This document shows positions 1 through 7,816 of a stretch of 64,000 nt of DNA, in pieces. The stretch lies in contig NZ_KI519454.1 in NCBI RefSeq assembly GCF_000482545.1, forward strand, positions 992,001 through 1,056,000, read 5' to 3'. The translations under genes were made by a program, and so were the position numbers. The DNA comes from Arthrobacter sp. 35W. GTDB lineage: Bacteria > Actinomycetota > Actinomycetes > Actinomycetales > Micrococcaceae. The stretch's first letter is position 1; the number at the start of each line of letters is the position of its first letter. The notes below the pieces were generated by a model, which did not search any database, was not told where the DNA came from, and was given only the letters and a program-made list of their open reading frames with translations.

Positions 1-369
1 AAGCGTCGACCACATGAGCCCGTGGGCGGCCCCGCTGAGGACCCGGGCGAGTAGTGCGATCTGGAAATTGGGAGCCGCTGCGAGAGCGAGTGTGCCTACG
101 AGGAAGGCCCCCAAGGTGGCTGTCAGAAGGCGGCGCCGGGACATTCGCCAGGTCAACCGTGAAAGCGGAATGACTGTGACAACAATGACCAGCGAATACA
201 CCGCCACGAGGAGGCCGGCTTGGCCGTCGGATATTCCGAAGTCCTGGCCGATCAGCGGGAGCAGTCCGACCGGCAGCAGTTCTGTTGTGACTGACACAAA
301 GCCTGCTGAGGCAAGGATAATCAGGGGGATCCACATTGACGGCCGGTCTGAAGTCGGTGGCTTGGGCAA
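1..369 (-). CDS. MFS transporter, N-terminal part (runs off the left edge)
   Basis: The minus strand encodes the first 123 codons of a major facilitator protein. Three hydrophobic segments can be read (WIPLIILASAGFVSVTTELL, AGLLVAVYSLVIVVTVIPLS, GAFLVGTLALAAAPNFQIAL) with the basic loop RLTWRMSRRRLL between helices 2 and 3. The helix-1 pattern TTELLPVGLLP resembles the DHA1 drug/sugar/purine-ribonucleoside efflux group (AraJ, NepI, PbuE). The start chosen is TTG at 369 because GGAAGG lies 9 nt upstream; an internal ATG at about 327 is the alternative. Its neighbours degrade nucleosides, so nucleoside or sugar efflux is plausible, but the substrate is inference. Confidence 0.75.
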   Translation of the reverse strand, partial: MPKPPTSDRPSMWIPLIILASAGFVSVTTELLPVGLLPLIGQDFGISDGQAGLLVAVYSLVIVVTVIPLSRLTWRMSRRRLLTATLGAFLVGTLALAAAPNFQIALLARVLSGAAHGLMWSTL

Positions 370-449
370 GTGAGGGTACCTTCCGGTTGGAGGTCCGCTT
401 CGCGCGAGACTCCCGACCACCCCACTGACTGCTCAAGGCGCACCCGACT

Positions 450-1196
450 TCAGCTCAGGAAATGGAATCTAACCTGCGTGCTGATCCAGATGGTCCTCGA
501 CAGTTCCAGGACTTGGTTTTCGGCGTTGCGTGAAACGGACAAGACGACAAAAAGTGGTGCGTCAACGTAGGTGTTGAGGAGCTGTGCTTCGGCGAAGGAC
601 GCCAGTCCGACTTCCAAAAAGCTGTCGGTCTTGGCAGTGTCCACGCCATAGACCTCGCTGAGCGTCTGCGACAGTGAGCCATTGACCAGCGGCTGGGCGT
701 CGATGCCCGGAGCGCGGTCCACAGCCACCCAGGAATTGGTTAAGCCGATGGCCTTGCCGTCCACAACATGGCGCCTGCTGAGGCGGACGGTTGTGCCGGG
801 TCGCTCGGCTTCCTCCAACTCACGCAGCAACACATGCGGAACCTCGGCATCTGGCGCGGTTTCGATCTGTTCCGACCGGGCGTCAAAGCCTGCGTCGGCA
901 AACCGAGTCCGCCAGTGGGTGGTCAGTTGGAGGTCATGCTGAATGGGCGCGGCCCGCTGCGCTACGAACGTTCCGGTGCCCTGCCGGCGGTCCACAAATC
1001 CTTCTGAGGCCAAATCGGCCAACGCTTGGCGGATGGTAATCCGGCTGACGCCATAAGAGGTGGCGAGCTCGTTTTCGGTGGGCATACGGCTGCCGGATTT
1101 GAGTTCGCCTTCTTCGATCCGACGCCTGACGTCCCGCATCACTTGTGCCCAGGCCGGCACAGGTGAATTCCGTTCAACGGTTGACACTTCTACCAT
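450..1196 (-). CDS. GntR family transcriptional regulator (HutC/UTRA type)
   Basis: A 248-residue DNA-binding regulator. The N-terminal winged helix-turn-helix is clear (residues about 20-80: PTENELATSYGVSRITIRQA, then a beta-hairpin wing with RRQGTGTFV). The C-terminal 150 residues fit a UTRA effector domain, which usually binds a small metabolite such as a sugar phosphate. It lies downstream of the PfkB/deaminase/hydrolase genes on the same strand and probably controls them and the importer. Its ATG overlaps the stop of a 24-codon reading frame (TGATG), and GAGGGGAA lies about 10 nt upstream. The effector cannot be read from the sequence. Confidence 0.9.
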   Translation of the reverse strand: MVEVSTVERNSPVPAWAQVMRDVRRRIEEGELKSGSRMPTENELATSYGVSRITIRQALADLASEGFVDRRQGTGTFVAQRAAPIQHDLQLTTHWRTRFADAGFDARSEQIETAPDAEVPHVLLRELEEAERPGTTVRLSRRHVVDGKAIGLTNSWVAVDRAPGIDAQPLVNGSLSQTLSEVYGVDTAKTDSFLEVGLASFAEAQLLNTYVDAPLFVVLSVSRNAENQVLELSRTIWISTQVRFHFLS

Positions 1197-1291
1197 CAGA
1201 TTTCGCTTCCCCTCAGGTCATCAACATGCGCGTTGGCACCGTGTGGGATGTCAAGGATGACACCCCGCATGTTGTCATAATGTTAGCTCCT
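1197..1291 (-). other. Intercistronic stretch with two alternative micro-ORFs
   Basis: Between the kinase stop and the regulator start there is a strong ribosome binding site (AAAGGAGC, about 1285-1292 on the minus strand). It is 8 nt before an ATG at 1278 that opens a 21-codon frame ending at 1213. A second ATG at 1270, in another frame, opens a 24-codon frame whose stop overlaps the regulator's ATG. Either could be a leader peptide or a decayed gene start. The same stretch holds inverted arms TTGTCATAATG and CTTTATAACAA (about 1273-1299), similar to the site at 4211-4230. Confidence 0.35.
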
Positions 1292-2230
1292 TTATAACAA
1301 TAGCAATGCCGGGTCCTTCATGTGGGTACCGGCCACCTGTTCGGCCAGTCGCCGGCGCTCCTTCGGGCCCACAGGTGGAACGCCGAATTGCCCGATGATC
1401 TGGCTGGCCGCCGCTGCCGCAGCCCGAGAAGCCGCAGCCGGATGGCCGTCGGATTGGATGAACCCCACCAGTGCAGCACCACTATAGGAGTTACCTCCGC
1501 CTGTCGGATCGACGACGGATCCCCGCGCCGGGGCCACTGCCCAGCTCTCTGCACCCCTAATGGCGACGGATCCCTGTTCCCCGAGCCGCAGGAAAACTGT
1601 CACGCCGGTTCGCCGAAGCTTCTCGACGGCCACAACCAGTGAGTCCGTTCCGCACAGGGTAAGAGCCTCGGTCCGGTTGATCGAAAAGGCATCCACTGTT
1701 TGCAAGATGTTGCTGACCGCATCCCAATGTTCGGGGGTGCATGCTGCGGCTGAGATTTCCCAGAGGATGGTGACTTCATTGGCTGCCCGATACGCGGAAA
1801 TTGCGTGCCAATAGTCGGGATCCGTGTCGTGGAACAAATAGATCCCTTCGAGCCCGGTCCAACTCGCTGGGATATCGGCCGGCAAGGGGGTCAAAGCATC
1901 AAAATGGTCCTCTCCGTGGTGGGGAACTTCGACACGTTCGCCGTCGTGGAAATACCGGAGAGTCGAGCGGGGGGTGGGGCCAGGAATTCCTCGCAGTGCC
2001 TCAGTCGAAATTCCTCGGTCCATGAACTCGTGGCTCAGCCCGTCACGCTCCGCAGCACCCACCTTGGCAACGATGCCGACCTCGCCCGGGCTGGCGGCCA
2101 AGGCGGCACCAATGGCTGCGTACGAGCCCGCTCCGCCCAGGTGGCCTGGATCTGTTTGTCCATCCGGGTGGACGATGTCGTCAATGATGATGTGTGAGAG
2201 CACCGCATACCTGACCTTGTTGCTGCTCAT
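1292..2230 (-). CDS. PfkB-family sugar kinase-like protein with an altered catalytic motif
   Basis: 312 residues with the PfkB (ribokinase) fold signature: an N-terminal GGAGSYAAIGAALAA segment and a C-terminal nucleotide/anion-hole motif. That motif reads DPTGGGNSYSG (about residues 240-250) instead of DTTGAGDAF, so the usual catalytic Asp of GAGD is Asn. Related GGGN/GAGN forms occur in the MAK32-like branch of the family, so it may be an atypical kinase or a non-catalytic sugar-binding member. The gene follows the deaminase with a 4-nt ATGA overlap and belongs to the hydrolase-deaminase-kinase operon. The substrate is unknown; ribose or a nucleoside is inferred from context. Confidence 0.8.
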   Translation of the reverse strand: MSSNKVRYAVLSHIIIDDIVHPDGQTDPGHLGGAGSYAAIGAALAASPGEVGIVAKVGAAERDGLSHEFMDRGISTEALRGIPGPTPRSTLRYFHDGERVEVPHHGEDHFDALTPLPADIPASWTGLEGIYLFHDTDPDYWHAISAYRAANEVTILWEISAAACTPEHWDAVSNILQTVDAFSINRTEALTLCGTDSLVVAVEKLRRTGVTVFLRLGEQGSVAIRGAESWAVAPARGSVVDPTGGGNSYSGAALVGFIQSDGHPAAASRAAAAAASQIIGQFGVPPVGPKERRRLAEQVAGTHMKDPALLLL

Positions 2231-3240
2231 GCTTGAGCCTCCCAGCTGTCCACGAGCGCCATCAGCTCATTCTTTCGATCCGAGGTGGCGAAAGAGGCCA
2301 GCACGGAGTTGCGTGCCAGGCGTGCCGCCGTCGCCTCATCAAGTCCAAACGCGGCGTCGAGGGCGACAAAGTTGTCACCAACATAGCCGCCGAAATAGGC
2401 TGGATCGTCGGAATTCACGGTGACGACCAACCCCTTGGCCAGCATCTCCGGGAGTCGGTGCGAGGCAAGGTCCGGGACGCAGCCAAGTCGGACATTGGAC
2501 AGCGGACAAACGGTCAGTGGTATCGCCTCCCGGACCAGCCGGCGAACCAAGTCATCGTCCTCCAAGGCCCGGATGCCATGGTCAATCCTGTCCACGTTGA
2601 GCTCATCCAATGCTTCCCAAATGTAGGACGGCGGTCCCTCTTCCCCTGCATGGGCCACGGCATTGAGCCCTAAGGCCCGTGCCTGGGCAAAGATTGGTCC
2701 AAAACGGGCAGGAGGGAAGCCGGCTTCCGCCGAATCCAGCCCGACGGCGATGAACCGTTCGGGCCGCTCCTTGGCCCTGTCCCAAACCGACTCCGCGCTC
2801 TCCAGCGGCTCGTCGCGCAAGAAGGACAGGATGAGTCCCCCTGAAATCCCGTGATCGGTCCAAGCCTCGGCGATTGCCTGGTTCAGCCCATCCACGATGT
2901 CGTCGAAGTCCACGCCCCTGCGGACGTGGGCCTGCGGATCGAAGAACATCTCCACATGGCGCACCCCCTGCTCCCGGGCCTTGCCGTAGTAGCTGCGGGC
3001 CAGATCCGCAAAGTCCTGCCTCGTCGTCAGGACGGCCATGCAGTCGTAGTACAAGTCCAGGAAGGACTGCAGGTTGTTGAAGGAGTACTTCCCGCGGAGT
3101 TCGGCCTCGTCGCGGTACGGAAGGTCCACGCCATTGCGCCTGGCAAGCGCAAAGACCAAGCCGGGCTCGAGGGTGCCCTCAATGTGGAGGTGGAGTTCGG
3201 CCTTGGGCAATTGAAGCAACCGAGTCGACACTGCTGTCAT
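2227..3240 (-). CDS. Adenine/adenosine deaminase family protein
   Basis: 337 residues of the metal-dependent adenosine deaminase family, which deaminates adenosine or adenine to inosine or hypoxanthine in the cytosol. Metal and catalytic motifs are intact: HLHIEG at residues 17-22, HAGEE near 197 followed by DRIDHG, and NSDDPAYFGGYVGDNF near 275. LHIEGTLEP together with DDPAYFGGY is typical of the adenine deaminase subgroup, so adenine may be preferred over adenosine. It overlaps the hydrolase upstream and the kinase downstream by 4 nt each, so the three are co-translated. With a nucleoside hydrolase next door, adenosine could be split to adenine plus ribose and adenine then deaminated. Confidence 0.9.
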   Translation of the reverse strand: MTAVSTRLLQLPKAELHLHIEGTLEPGLVFALARRNGVDLPYRDEAELRGKYSFNNLQSFLDLYYDCMAVLTTRQDFADLARSYYGKAREQGVRHVEMFFDPQAHVRRGVDFDDIVDGLNQAIAEAWTDHGISGGLILSFLRDEPLESAESVWDRAKERPERFIAVGLDSAEAGFPPARFGPIFAQARALGLNAVAHAGEEGPPSYIWEALDELNVDRIDHGIRALEDDDLVRRLVREAIPLTVCPLSNVRLGCVPDLASHRLPEMLAKGLVVTVNSDDPAYFGGYVGDNFVALDAAFGLDEATAARLARNSVLASFATSDRKNELMALVDSWEAQA

Positions 3241-4184
3241 GCCGTCAACCCGTCCACTAGGAAATCAAGGAACCTATCAAAGTCGGCGTCAGCTGCTGCC
3301 TGGATGCGGGGTAGATCCGTCCACGCGTGGTGGTTGCGGATGTCCGCAACGGTCATTCCCAAGGTCAGTTTCCCTTCGGTTTCCACCCCACAGAGGATCT
3401 CTTCGTAGCTGATGATATCGGGGTCGACGAGGTCGGCGATGACCATGGAATCGATCAGCGCGCAGTAGGACTGGTACTTTCGTTCCCGCACAAACGCCAC
3501 GATGTCGGCGGCAAAGCGGGCCTCTCGTCTGTTGCTGCCGCGCAATTTGTCGAGTCTTTCCTCGTTTAGATTGATGTCGATGTGGGTGGCTACGTCCAGG
3601 CCGATGCAGCGCAGCGGAAAACCGGCCCGGAAGATCTTGTCCGCAGCCTCGGGGTCGACGTAGACATTCCATTCGCTGGCCGGGTTGTCCCCGGTGGCCT
3701 GGGTGAACGCGTACTTCGTGAACCCAAACGATCCGCCCAAAAAGACCAGCTCATTGACCTTTGAGGGCAGTTCCGGATCGAGGTCAAGAGCAATCGCCAG
3801 GTTGGTCAGCGGCCCGGTAAAGGCCAGGGAGATGTCGCCGACGTGGTCATTGACGGTGCTGACGATGAGCTCGGCCGCGGATTGGTCAGACAGCGGCAAC
3901 GACGGCTGGGGCAGGCCAGTGTTCCCCAACCCGTCGTCACCGTGGGAGAAAGGATCCCGGGGATAGTCACGTGCCAGGGGCTTGAGCGGGCCCTGGGCGA
4001 CTGGAACCTTGTTCTCGCCCATGAGCTCAAGGATCTTCCTGGCATTGACGGAGGTATAGTCCGCGGTCAGGTTGCCGGACACGGCCGTAATGGCGCACAC
4101 GTTCAGTTCCGGGTGTTTCAACGCAAGGATGATGGCGAGGGCGTCATCAATGCCCGGGTCGCAGTCGATCAGAATGTTCTTCAT
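3237..4184 (-). CDS. Nucleoside hydrolase (inosine-uridine preferring type)
   Basis: 315 residues that match the nucleoside N-ribohydrolase family, which cleaves ribonucleosides to base plus ribose using a bound calcium ion. The signature DCDPGIDDALAI is at residues 8-19. A later segment GPLTNLAIAL and the usual length support a complete enzyme. The ATG at 4184 has GGAG about 7 nt upstream. It is the first gene of the operon hydrolase-deaminase-PfkB-regulator and is divergent from ribokinase across about 50 bp, so the ribose released here can be phosphorylated by the product of the opposite gene. The base preference cannot be read with certainty. Confidence 0.9.
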   Translation of the reverse strand: MKNILIDCDPGIDDALAIILALKHPELNVCAITAVSGNLTADYTSVNARKILELMGENKVPVAQGPLKPLARDYPRDPFSHGDDGLGNTGLPQPSLPLSDQSAAELIVSTVNDHVGDISLAFTGPLTNLAIALDLDPELPSKVNELVFLGGSFGFTKYAFTQATGDNPASEWNVYVDPEAADKIFRAGFPLRCIGLDVATHIDINLNEERLDKLRGSNRREARFAADIVAFVRERKYQSYCALIDSMVIADLVDPDIISYEEILCGVETEGKLTLGMTVADIRNHHAWTDLPRIQAAADADFDRFLDFLVDGLTA

Positions 4185-4234
4185 CGGGGGCTCCGCTCTA
4201 GATTGTCTATTGTCATAACCTTATAATGACTTGT
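4185..4234. promoter_or_regulatory. Divergent promoter with inverted-repeat operator
   Basis: This short gap drives the hydrolase (minus) and ribokinase (plus). The arms GTCAT and ATGAC flank AACCTTATA at 4212-4230, giving an inverted repeat. A perfect -10 hexamer TATAAT lies at 4222-4227 on the plus strand, so transcription should begin near 4234. The repeat overlaps the -10, a place where a bound repressor would block initiation. A related core, CATACCTTATGG, occurs in the importer promoter region near 11.18 kb. The GntR protein encoded at 450-1196 is the natural candidate to bind here; this is inference. Confidence 0.55.
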
Positions 4235-5167
4235 ATGAGTGAACAAGAGCAAGAATTGAAATTTCCTGCCATCAGAACGGGCAAAGTTGTCGTCGTGGGG
4301 AGCCTGAACGAGGATCTGGTGGTCACCGCGATCCGGGCCCCGGGCCCCGGCGAGACGTTGATGGCAGCGGGCCACAGCACAGGGCTGGGCGGCAAAGGCG
4401 CCAACCAGGCCGTTGCCGCGCGCCGGATGGGTGCGGCGGTGGAGATGCTTGGAACGCTGGGGGAGGACCCCGTGGCCAGCCGATTCCGCACTCTCTTTCA
4501 GACGGAGGGCATTGAAACCGGTCTGCTGTCTCGGGATCCCGATGGATACACAGGTCTGGCCGTCATCGTGGTTGACGCCGCGGGTGAAAACCGGATTCTG
4601 GTCAGTCCGGGGGTAAACGCTGCCACGACGATAGCGCCATCCGGACCGGCAATTGAGAAGCTGGCCCAGGCAGACGTGGTTCTTGCCCAACTCGAAGTTC
4701 CCGCGGAGACCATTGCCCGGGCCTTCGCCGCGGCCCAAGGGGTACGGATACTGAATGCCGCACCGGCGGGGCCGCTGCCCCCAGAGCTGTTGTCCAGTGT
4801 TGATGTACTGGTAGTGAATGAGAGCGAGCTGGCTGCCGTCACAGGTTCTGCGACAGAGGCGAAAGACCTCGCCGAGGTCGCCGAGCAGGCATCACGGCTG
4901 GAGACGAAGCCAATCATCGTGGTGACGAGAGGAGCCGCCGGTTGCGTCATCATTCCCCCGGGGGAAAAGCCCATCACCTTTGATGCGCAGCGTGTGGAGG
5001 CCATCGACACGACGGGAGCTGGCGACTGCTTTTGCGGCACCATGGCTGCCCAGCTGGCGTTGGGGCATCCGCTTGCTGAGGCAGTCGCTCTGGGTGTCAG
5101 GGCGGCGACGCTCTCAGCCACTAGGCCTGGTGCGATAGCGTCCTTGCCCTATCTGTCGGAACTCTGA
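4235..5167 (+). CDS. rbsK: Ribokinase
   Basis: 310 residues of a PfkB-fold ribokinase that phosphorylates ribose to ribose 5-phosphate. The N-terminal signature GSLNEDLV and GGKGANQAVAARRMGA, and the C-terminal DTTGAGDCFCG with its catalytic Asp, are intact. The start is placed at ATG 4235. The ATG at 4226 overlaps the predicted -10 box, has no ribosome binding site and would lie upstream of the likely transcription start, so a leaderless message beginning at or next to 4235 fits best. It is divergent from the nucleoside hydrolase, whose ribose product it can use. A very strong terminator hairpin follows the stop. Confidence 0.9.
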   Translation: MSEQEQELKFPAIRTGKVVVVGSLNEDLVVTAIRAPGPGETLMAAGHSTGLGGKGANQAVAARRMGAAVEMLGTLGEDPVASRFRTLFQTEGIETGLLSRDPDGYTGLAVIVVDAAGENRILVSPGVNAATTIAPSGPAIEKLAQADVVLAQLEVPAETIARAFAAAQGVRILNAAPAGPLPPELLSSVDVLVVNESELAAVTGSATEAKDLAEVAEQASRLETKPIIVVTRGAAGCVIIPPGEKPITFDAQRVEAIDTTGAGDCFCGTMAAQLALGHPLAEAVALGVRAATLSATRPGAIASLPYLSEL

Positions 5168-5203
5168 CACATCTCTGCACCAGGGAGCGCCGTTTTCGCA
5201 TGC

Positions 5204-5241
5204 CTTTGCGGGGCCGGGCCATATGGCCCGGCCCCGCAAAG
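5204..5241. terminator. 38-bp perfect palindrome between convergent genes
   Basis: The arms CTTTGCGGGGCCGGGCCAT and its exact complement meet without a spacer at 5222/5223. It is almost all G+C and symmetrical, so it can form a hairpin on either strand. There is no long T tract, which is common for actinobacterial terminators. It lies between ribokinase (plus) and the SIS gene (minus) and probably ends both transcripts. Confidence 0.75.
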
Positions 5242-5341
5242 AGCATGGGGCGGCGACCCACCGCTGCCGACATAGTGTCGGGCATCGAGGCCACTCATGC
5301 CATGTAGTCCCGAGGGCCGGCACAAGTCCGCCAACGCCAAA

Positions 5342-5376
5342 GCGGGGGCTCCCGGCCATCAGCCGAAAGCCCCCGC
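5342..5376 (-). terminator. Second hairpin after the SIS gene
   Basis: GCGGGGGCT at 5342-5350 pairs with AGCCCCCGC at 5368-5376 around a 17-nt loop. It lies just beyond the stop of the SIS gene (5389, minus strand) and is followed on that strand by a short T run. This is a likely terminator of the minus-strand operon. Confidence 0.55.
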
Positions 5377-5388
5377 CCTATTGCTCCG

Positions 5389-6351
5389 CTATTCGGAGAG
5401 TTTGATGTGACTGGCGTCCATGTTCACCGCGCCGCCGCGGAACGGCGGGCGGCCCCAGGTCAACGCCGCCTGGTGGGCTGCGAAGGCGCCGAACGAAGCC
5501 ACTGCAATGTCGAGGCTGATCGATGACACTGCGCCGGACGAAGGAGCCAGGGACATGAAATCGACGGGAACGACGTTTTGCCCGTTGGCGGACAGGGCAG
5601 TTTGAAGCCGTTCGTGGCGGGCCCGGCCAACTCCACCCAGCAGCTGGATGGTCAGTTGGTTCTGGGGGCCGATGAAGTAGTCCACGTGTCCGCTTTCCTC
5701 CAGAGGGACAACCCGTGCCACGACTCCGGTGGCTTCGATCAGCTTCAATGTCCAGAAGTCGCCGGCGCTGCGCAGATCAGGCAGCGTCAGCACCGAGATC
5801 CCTGCGGGAGCGGTGCCGCCGAAGCGGGCGGCCACAGAAGGAATCGCGGCTTCCAGCTCACTGAGTACCTTGGCCACCTCGCGCTGTCCATTGGATACGT
5901 CAGCGCCGCATACTGCCGCGACACCCAAGCCAAGCATGATGTGGCCGGCAGATGGGACGGCTTCCGTGACGTGCAGCGTGGGGACGATTTGGACTGCATC
6001 CGCGGCTTCCGCAATGGGCGAATCCGGATTGGAGGTAATGGCAATGGTTCTCAGCCCCTGTTCACGGGCTTTCCTCAACGCCTTTACCGTTGCCCCCGAA
6101 GTGCCCGAATGCGAGATGCCGACAATAGTGTCGGCACGTGCGGGAAGCTGGCCCGTCCAGGTGATGTCGCCGGACGACATCGACCGATGCCCAAAGTTGT
6201 GCGCGATGAGTCCTGAAGCCAGTGAGTCACCTGAACCAACGAAGACAGCGTTGCCGAGGGGTGTGCTGTGCTCCAACGGCGAGATGGACGGAACCTGGTC
6301 CAAGGCTTCAAGTAATGCGGCCAGGCTTTGTTGGGTGGGGATTTCAGACAA
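5389..6351 (-). CDS. SIS (sugar isomerase) domain protein
   Basis: 320 residues. The SIS core is visible: VGSGDSLASG near residue 38, GISHSGTSGAT near 78 (phosphosugar-binding Ser/Thr cluster) and AITSNPDSPIAEAADAV near 105. Proteins of this type isomerise or bind phosphorylated aldoses or ketoses, alone or as regulators. No helix-turn-helix is present, so it is an enzyme-like rather than RpiR-type member. The start is TTG at 6351, with AAGGAG 8 nt upstream inside the end of the preceding kinase gene; the two genes are 2 nt apart. With the kinase, YjbQ and the importer it likely handles an imported sugar or its phosphate. The exact substrate is unknown. Confidence 0.8.
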   Translation of the reverse strand: MSEIPTQQSLAALLEALDQVPSISPLEHSTPLGNAVFVGSGDSLASGLIAHNFGHRSMSSGDITWTGQLPARADTIVGISHSGTSGATVKALRKAREQGLRTIAITSNPDSPIAEAADAVQIVPTLHVTEAVPSAGHIMLGLGVAAVCGADVSNGQREVAKVLSELEAAIPSVAARFGGTAPAGISVLTLPDLRSAGDFWTLKLIEATGVVARVVPLEESGHVDYFIGPQNQLTIQLLGGVGRARHERLQTALSANGQNVVPVDFMSLAPSSGAVSSISLDIAVASFGAFAAHQAALTWGRPPFRGGAVNMDASHIKLSE

Positions 6352-6353
6352 TG

Positions 6354-7241
6354 TTAGAGCTCCTTTGTAATGAGGTTTTCGTAGGGACGGGTTAGTGGAC
6401 CGTCAAGCAGGAGGCCGTCGTGGCCCCAATCGGACAGGACGAGGCGGGCGGCGCTCGCGCCAAAAGCAGCGGACTCAATGAGGCTTGAACCGGAGGCCAG
6501 CGCCGCAACAATCGCGGCCGCTGAGGCGTCACCGGCACCGATAGTGTCGACTACCCGGACTTCCGGATCCTGCACGGTCCAGGCCTGGCCGCCATCGATG
6601 ACCAGCAGACCATCAGAGTCAAGCCGTGCGATCACAGGTCGGCCCGTACGGGTGGCGAGCATCCGGGCTGCGTCGCGTGCGTCGTCGTGAATTTGGCGGA
6701 GCTGGACCCTGCTGGGCAACAAAACGGTGGCCTGCTCTGCCAGGGCCATCCAGTAGTCGAAACCGAGCAGCATCGCGGCCCGCTGATCAGGGTCGACGCC
6801 GACGACTGGGGCACGTTTGAGAGCGTGCAGCGGCAACCTCGGCGAGGACAATAGCAGGCCATCCAGCCCTTCAAAGAACCCGGAAGGACCGGCGTCGTCC
6901 CCGCTGTCCGGGTCCAGATGCGTTCCAGCGAGCTCAAGACCGTCAGGGCTGGATGTCGGCAGGATCCGGCGTCCCTCGGTGGAGTTGAGGATCCACAGGC
7001 GGAGGGCCTTTGGTGTCCGGAGGCAGAACCTGATGTCCACGCCGGTGCGCCGGAGAAGGGCCTCGAAGCGAGGTTCGTCATCGGGGAGCTGGGCATGCAG
7101 CCTGACCTGTGTGCCGGCGACGACGAGTGCCCCTAGTGCGGCGAACAGCCCCGGACCGCCGAGACATCTGAAGCGGGTGCCTGTGCCTTCGGTCACGAGG
7201 TGGTCGACGGTCAGGCCGCCCTCGATGCCGAGGGTGGTCAT
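6354..7241 (-). CDS. PfkB-family carbohydrate kinase
   Basis: 295 residues with PfkB features: GGPGLFAALGALVVAG near the N-terminus and DTIGAGDASAAAIVAAL near residue 240, where the GAGD catalytic Asp is kept (unlike the paralogue at 1292-2230). The first gate residues DTI and the DAS in place of DAF are departures from ribokinase, so the substrate is probably a different sugar. The ATG overlaps the stop of yjbQ by 4 nt, and the SIS gene follows 2 nt after its stop, so yjbQ-kinase-SIS is a coupled operon. Confidence 0.85.
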   Translation of the reverse strand: MTTLGIEGGLTVDHLVTEGTGTRFRCLGGPGLFAALGALVVAGTQVRLHAQLPDDEPRFEALLRRTGVDIRFCLRTPKALRLWILNSTEGRRILPTSSPDGLELAGTHLDPDSGDDAGPSGFFEGLDGLLLSSPRLPLHALKRAPVVGVDPDQRAAMLLGFDYWMALAEQATVLLPSRVQLRQIHDDARDAARMLATRTGRPVIARLDSDGLLVIDGGQAWTVQDPEVRVVDTIGAGDASAAAIVAALASGSSLIESAAFGASAARLVLSDWGHDGLLLDGPLTRPYENLITKEL

Positions 7242-7687
7242 AGGCCGACGGTGCTGACGGCGTGGTGGATGGTCCGGTCGCGGGGTCCGTCGAGTTCGAG
7301 CAGGTAGATGCCCTGGCTGTGGCCGATGGCGAGCTGGCCATCGATGACGGGCACGGAGAGCGAGTTGGTGCCGAAAACGAGCCTGACGTGCGCGGCGGCA
7401 TCCTGCGGGCCGTCGTGGAGGTGGACGAAGGGCCGGTCCACCGGGATCTGGCTCTCAATGAACAGGCGGATGTCGGCCAGGGTGGTGCCGTCGACGCCGC
7501 TGTTGAAGATCAGCGTGCAGGTGGTGTGCGGGATGAAGACGTGCAGTTGCCCGTCACCCATCCCTGCTGGGATCTTTTCGCGCAGGGCAGGAGTGAGGTC
7601 CGTGTAGCCGGTGGGTGCCGGGAATCCCTCGGCGGGGCGGGTGTTAAGGGTGAAGCTGTCCCAGGAACCGGGGGCTTTGGTCGACAT
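7238..7687 (-). CDS. yjbQ: YjbQ/UPF0047 family protein, copy 1
   Basis: 149 residues of the YjbQ family (secondary thiamine-phosphate synthase-like enzymes). Conserved residues include PHTTCTLIFNSG, HLHDGPQDAAAH and the end motif GQLAIGHSQGIYLLELDGPRDR. The family has a weak thiamine-phosphate synthase activity in E. coli, but its biological role is not settled. Here it heads an operon with a PfkB kinase and a SIS protein. GAAAGGAC provides the ribosome binding site. The same protein is encoded again at 11363-11812 on the other strand with no amino-acid difference; only the last codon's third base and the stop differ at DNA level (this copy ends CTA-TGA). Confidence 0.85.
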   Translation of the reverse strand: MSTKAPGSWDSFTLNTRPAEGFPAPTGYTDLTPALREKIPAGMGDGQLHVFIPHTTCTLIFNSGVDGTTLADIRLFIESQIPVDRPFVHLHDGPQDAAAHVRLVFGTNSLSVPVIDGQLAIGHSQGIYLLELDGPRDRTIHHAVSTVGL

Positions 7688-7732
7688 GAAAGGTCCTTTC
7701 GAAGGGGCGCGCCACAGGCGCAGATGGTGTTG
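7242..7732 (-). repeat. 491-bp inverted repeat, left arm (yjbQ plus 5' flank)
   Basis: Segment containing yjbQ copy 1 to within one base of its last sense codon, plus 45 bp upstream. It is the reverse complement of 11318-11808. All stretches compared by eye match, and both arms have the same length. The pair brackets about 3.6 kb with the MalG/MalF/binding-protein genes. Confidence 0.9.
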
Positions 7733-7816
7733 GAAGATGTTGTGGCCGGGTCGCCGGCGAACATGAATTGCTGTGAGGTCTCTCTGTCAGAACGGTGTTG
7801 GAATGCAGCCGGCGTC

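Noticed and set aside
4226-4234. ATG at 4226 as ribokinase start
   Set aside because: It overlaps the predicted -10 box and would lie upstream of the transcription start; ATG 4235 fits better.
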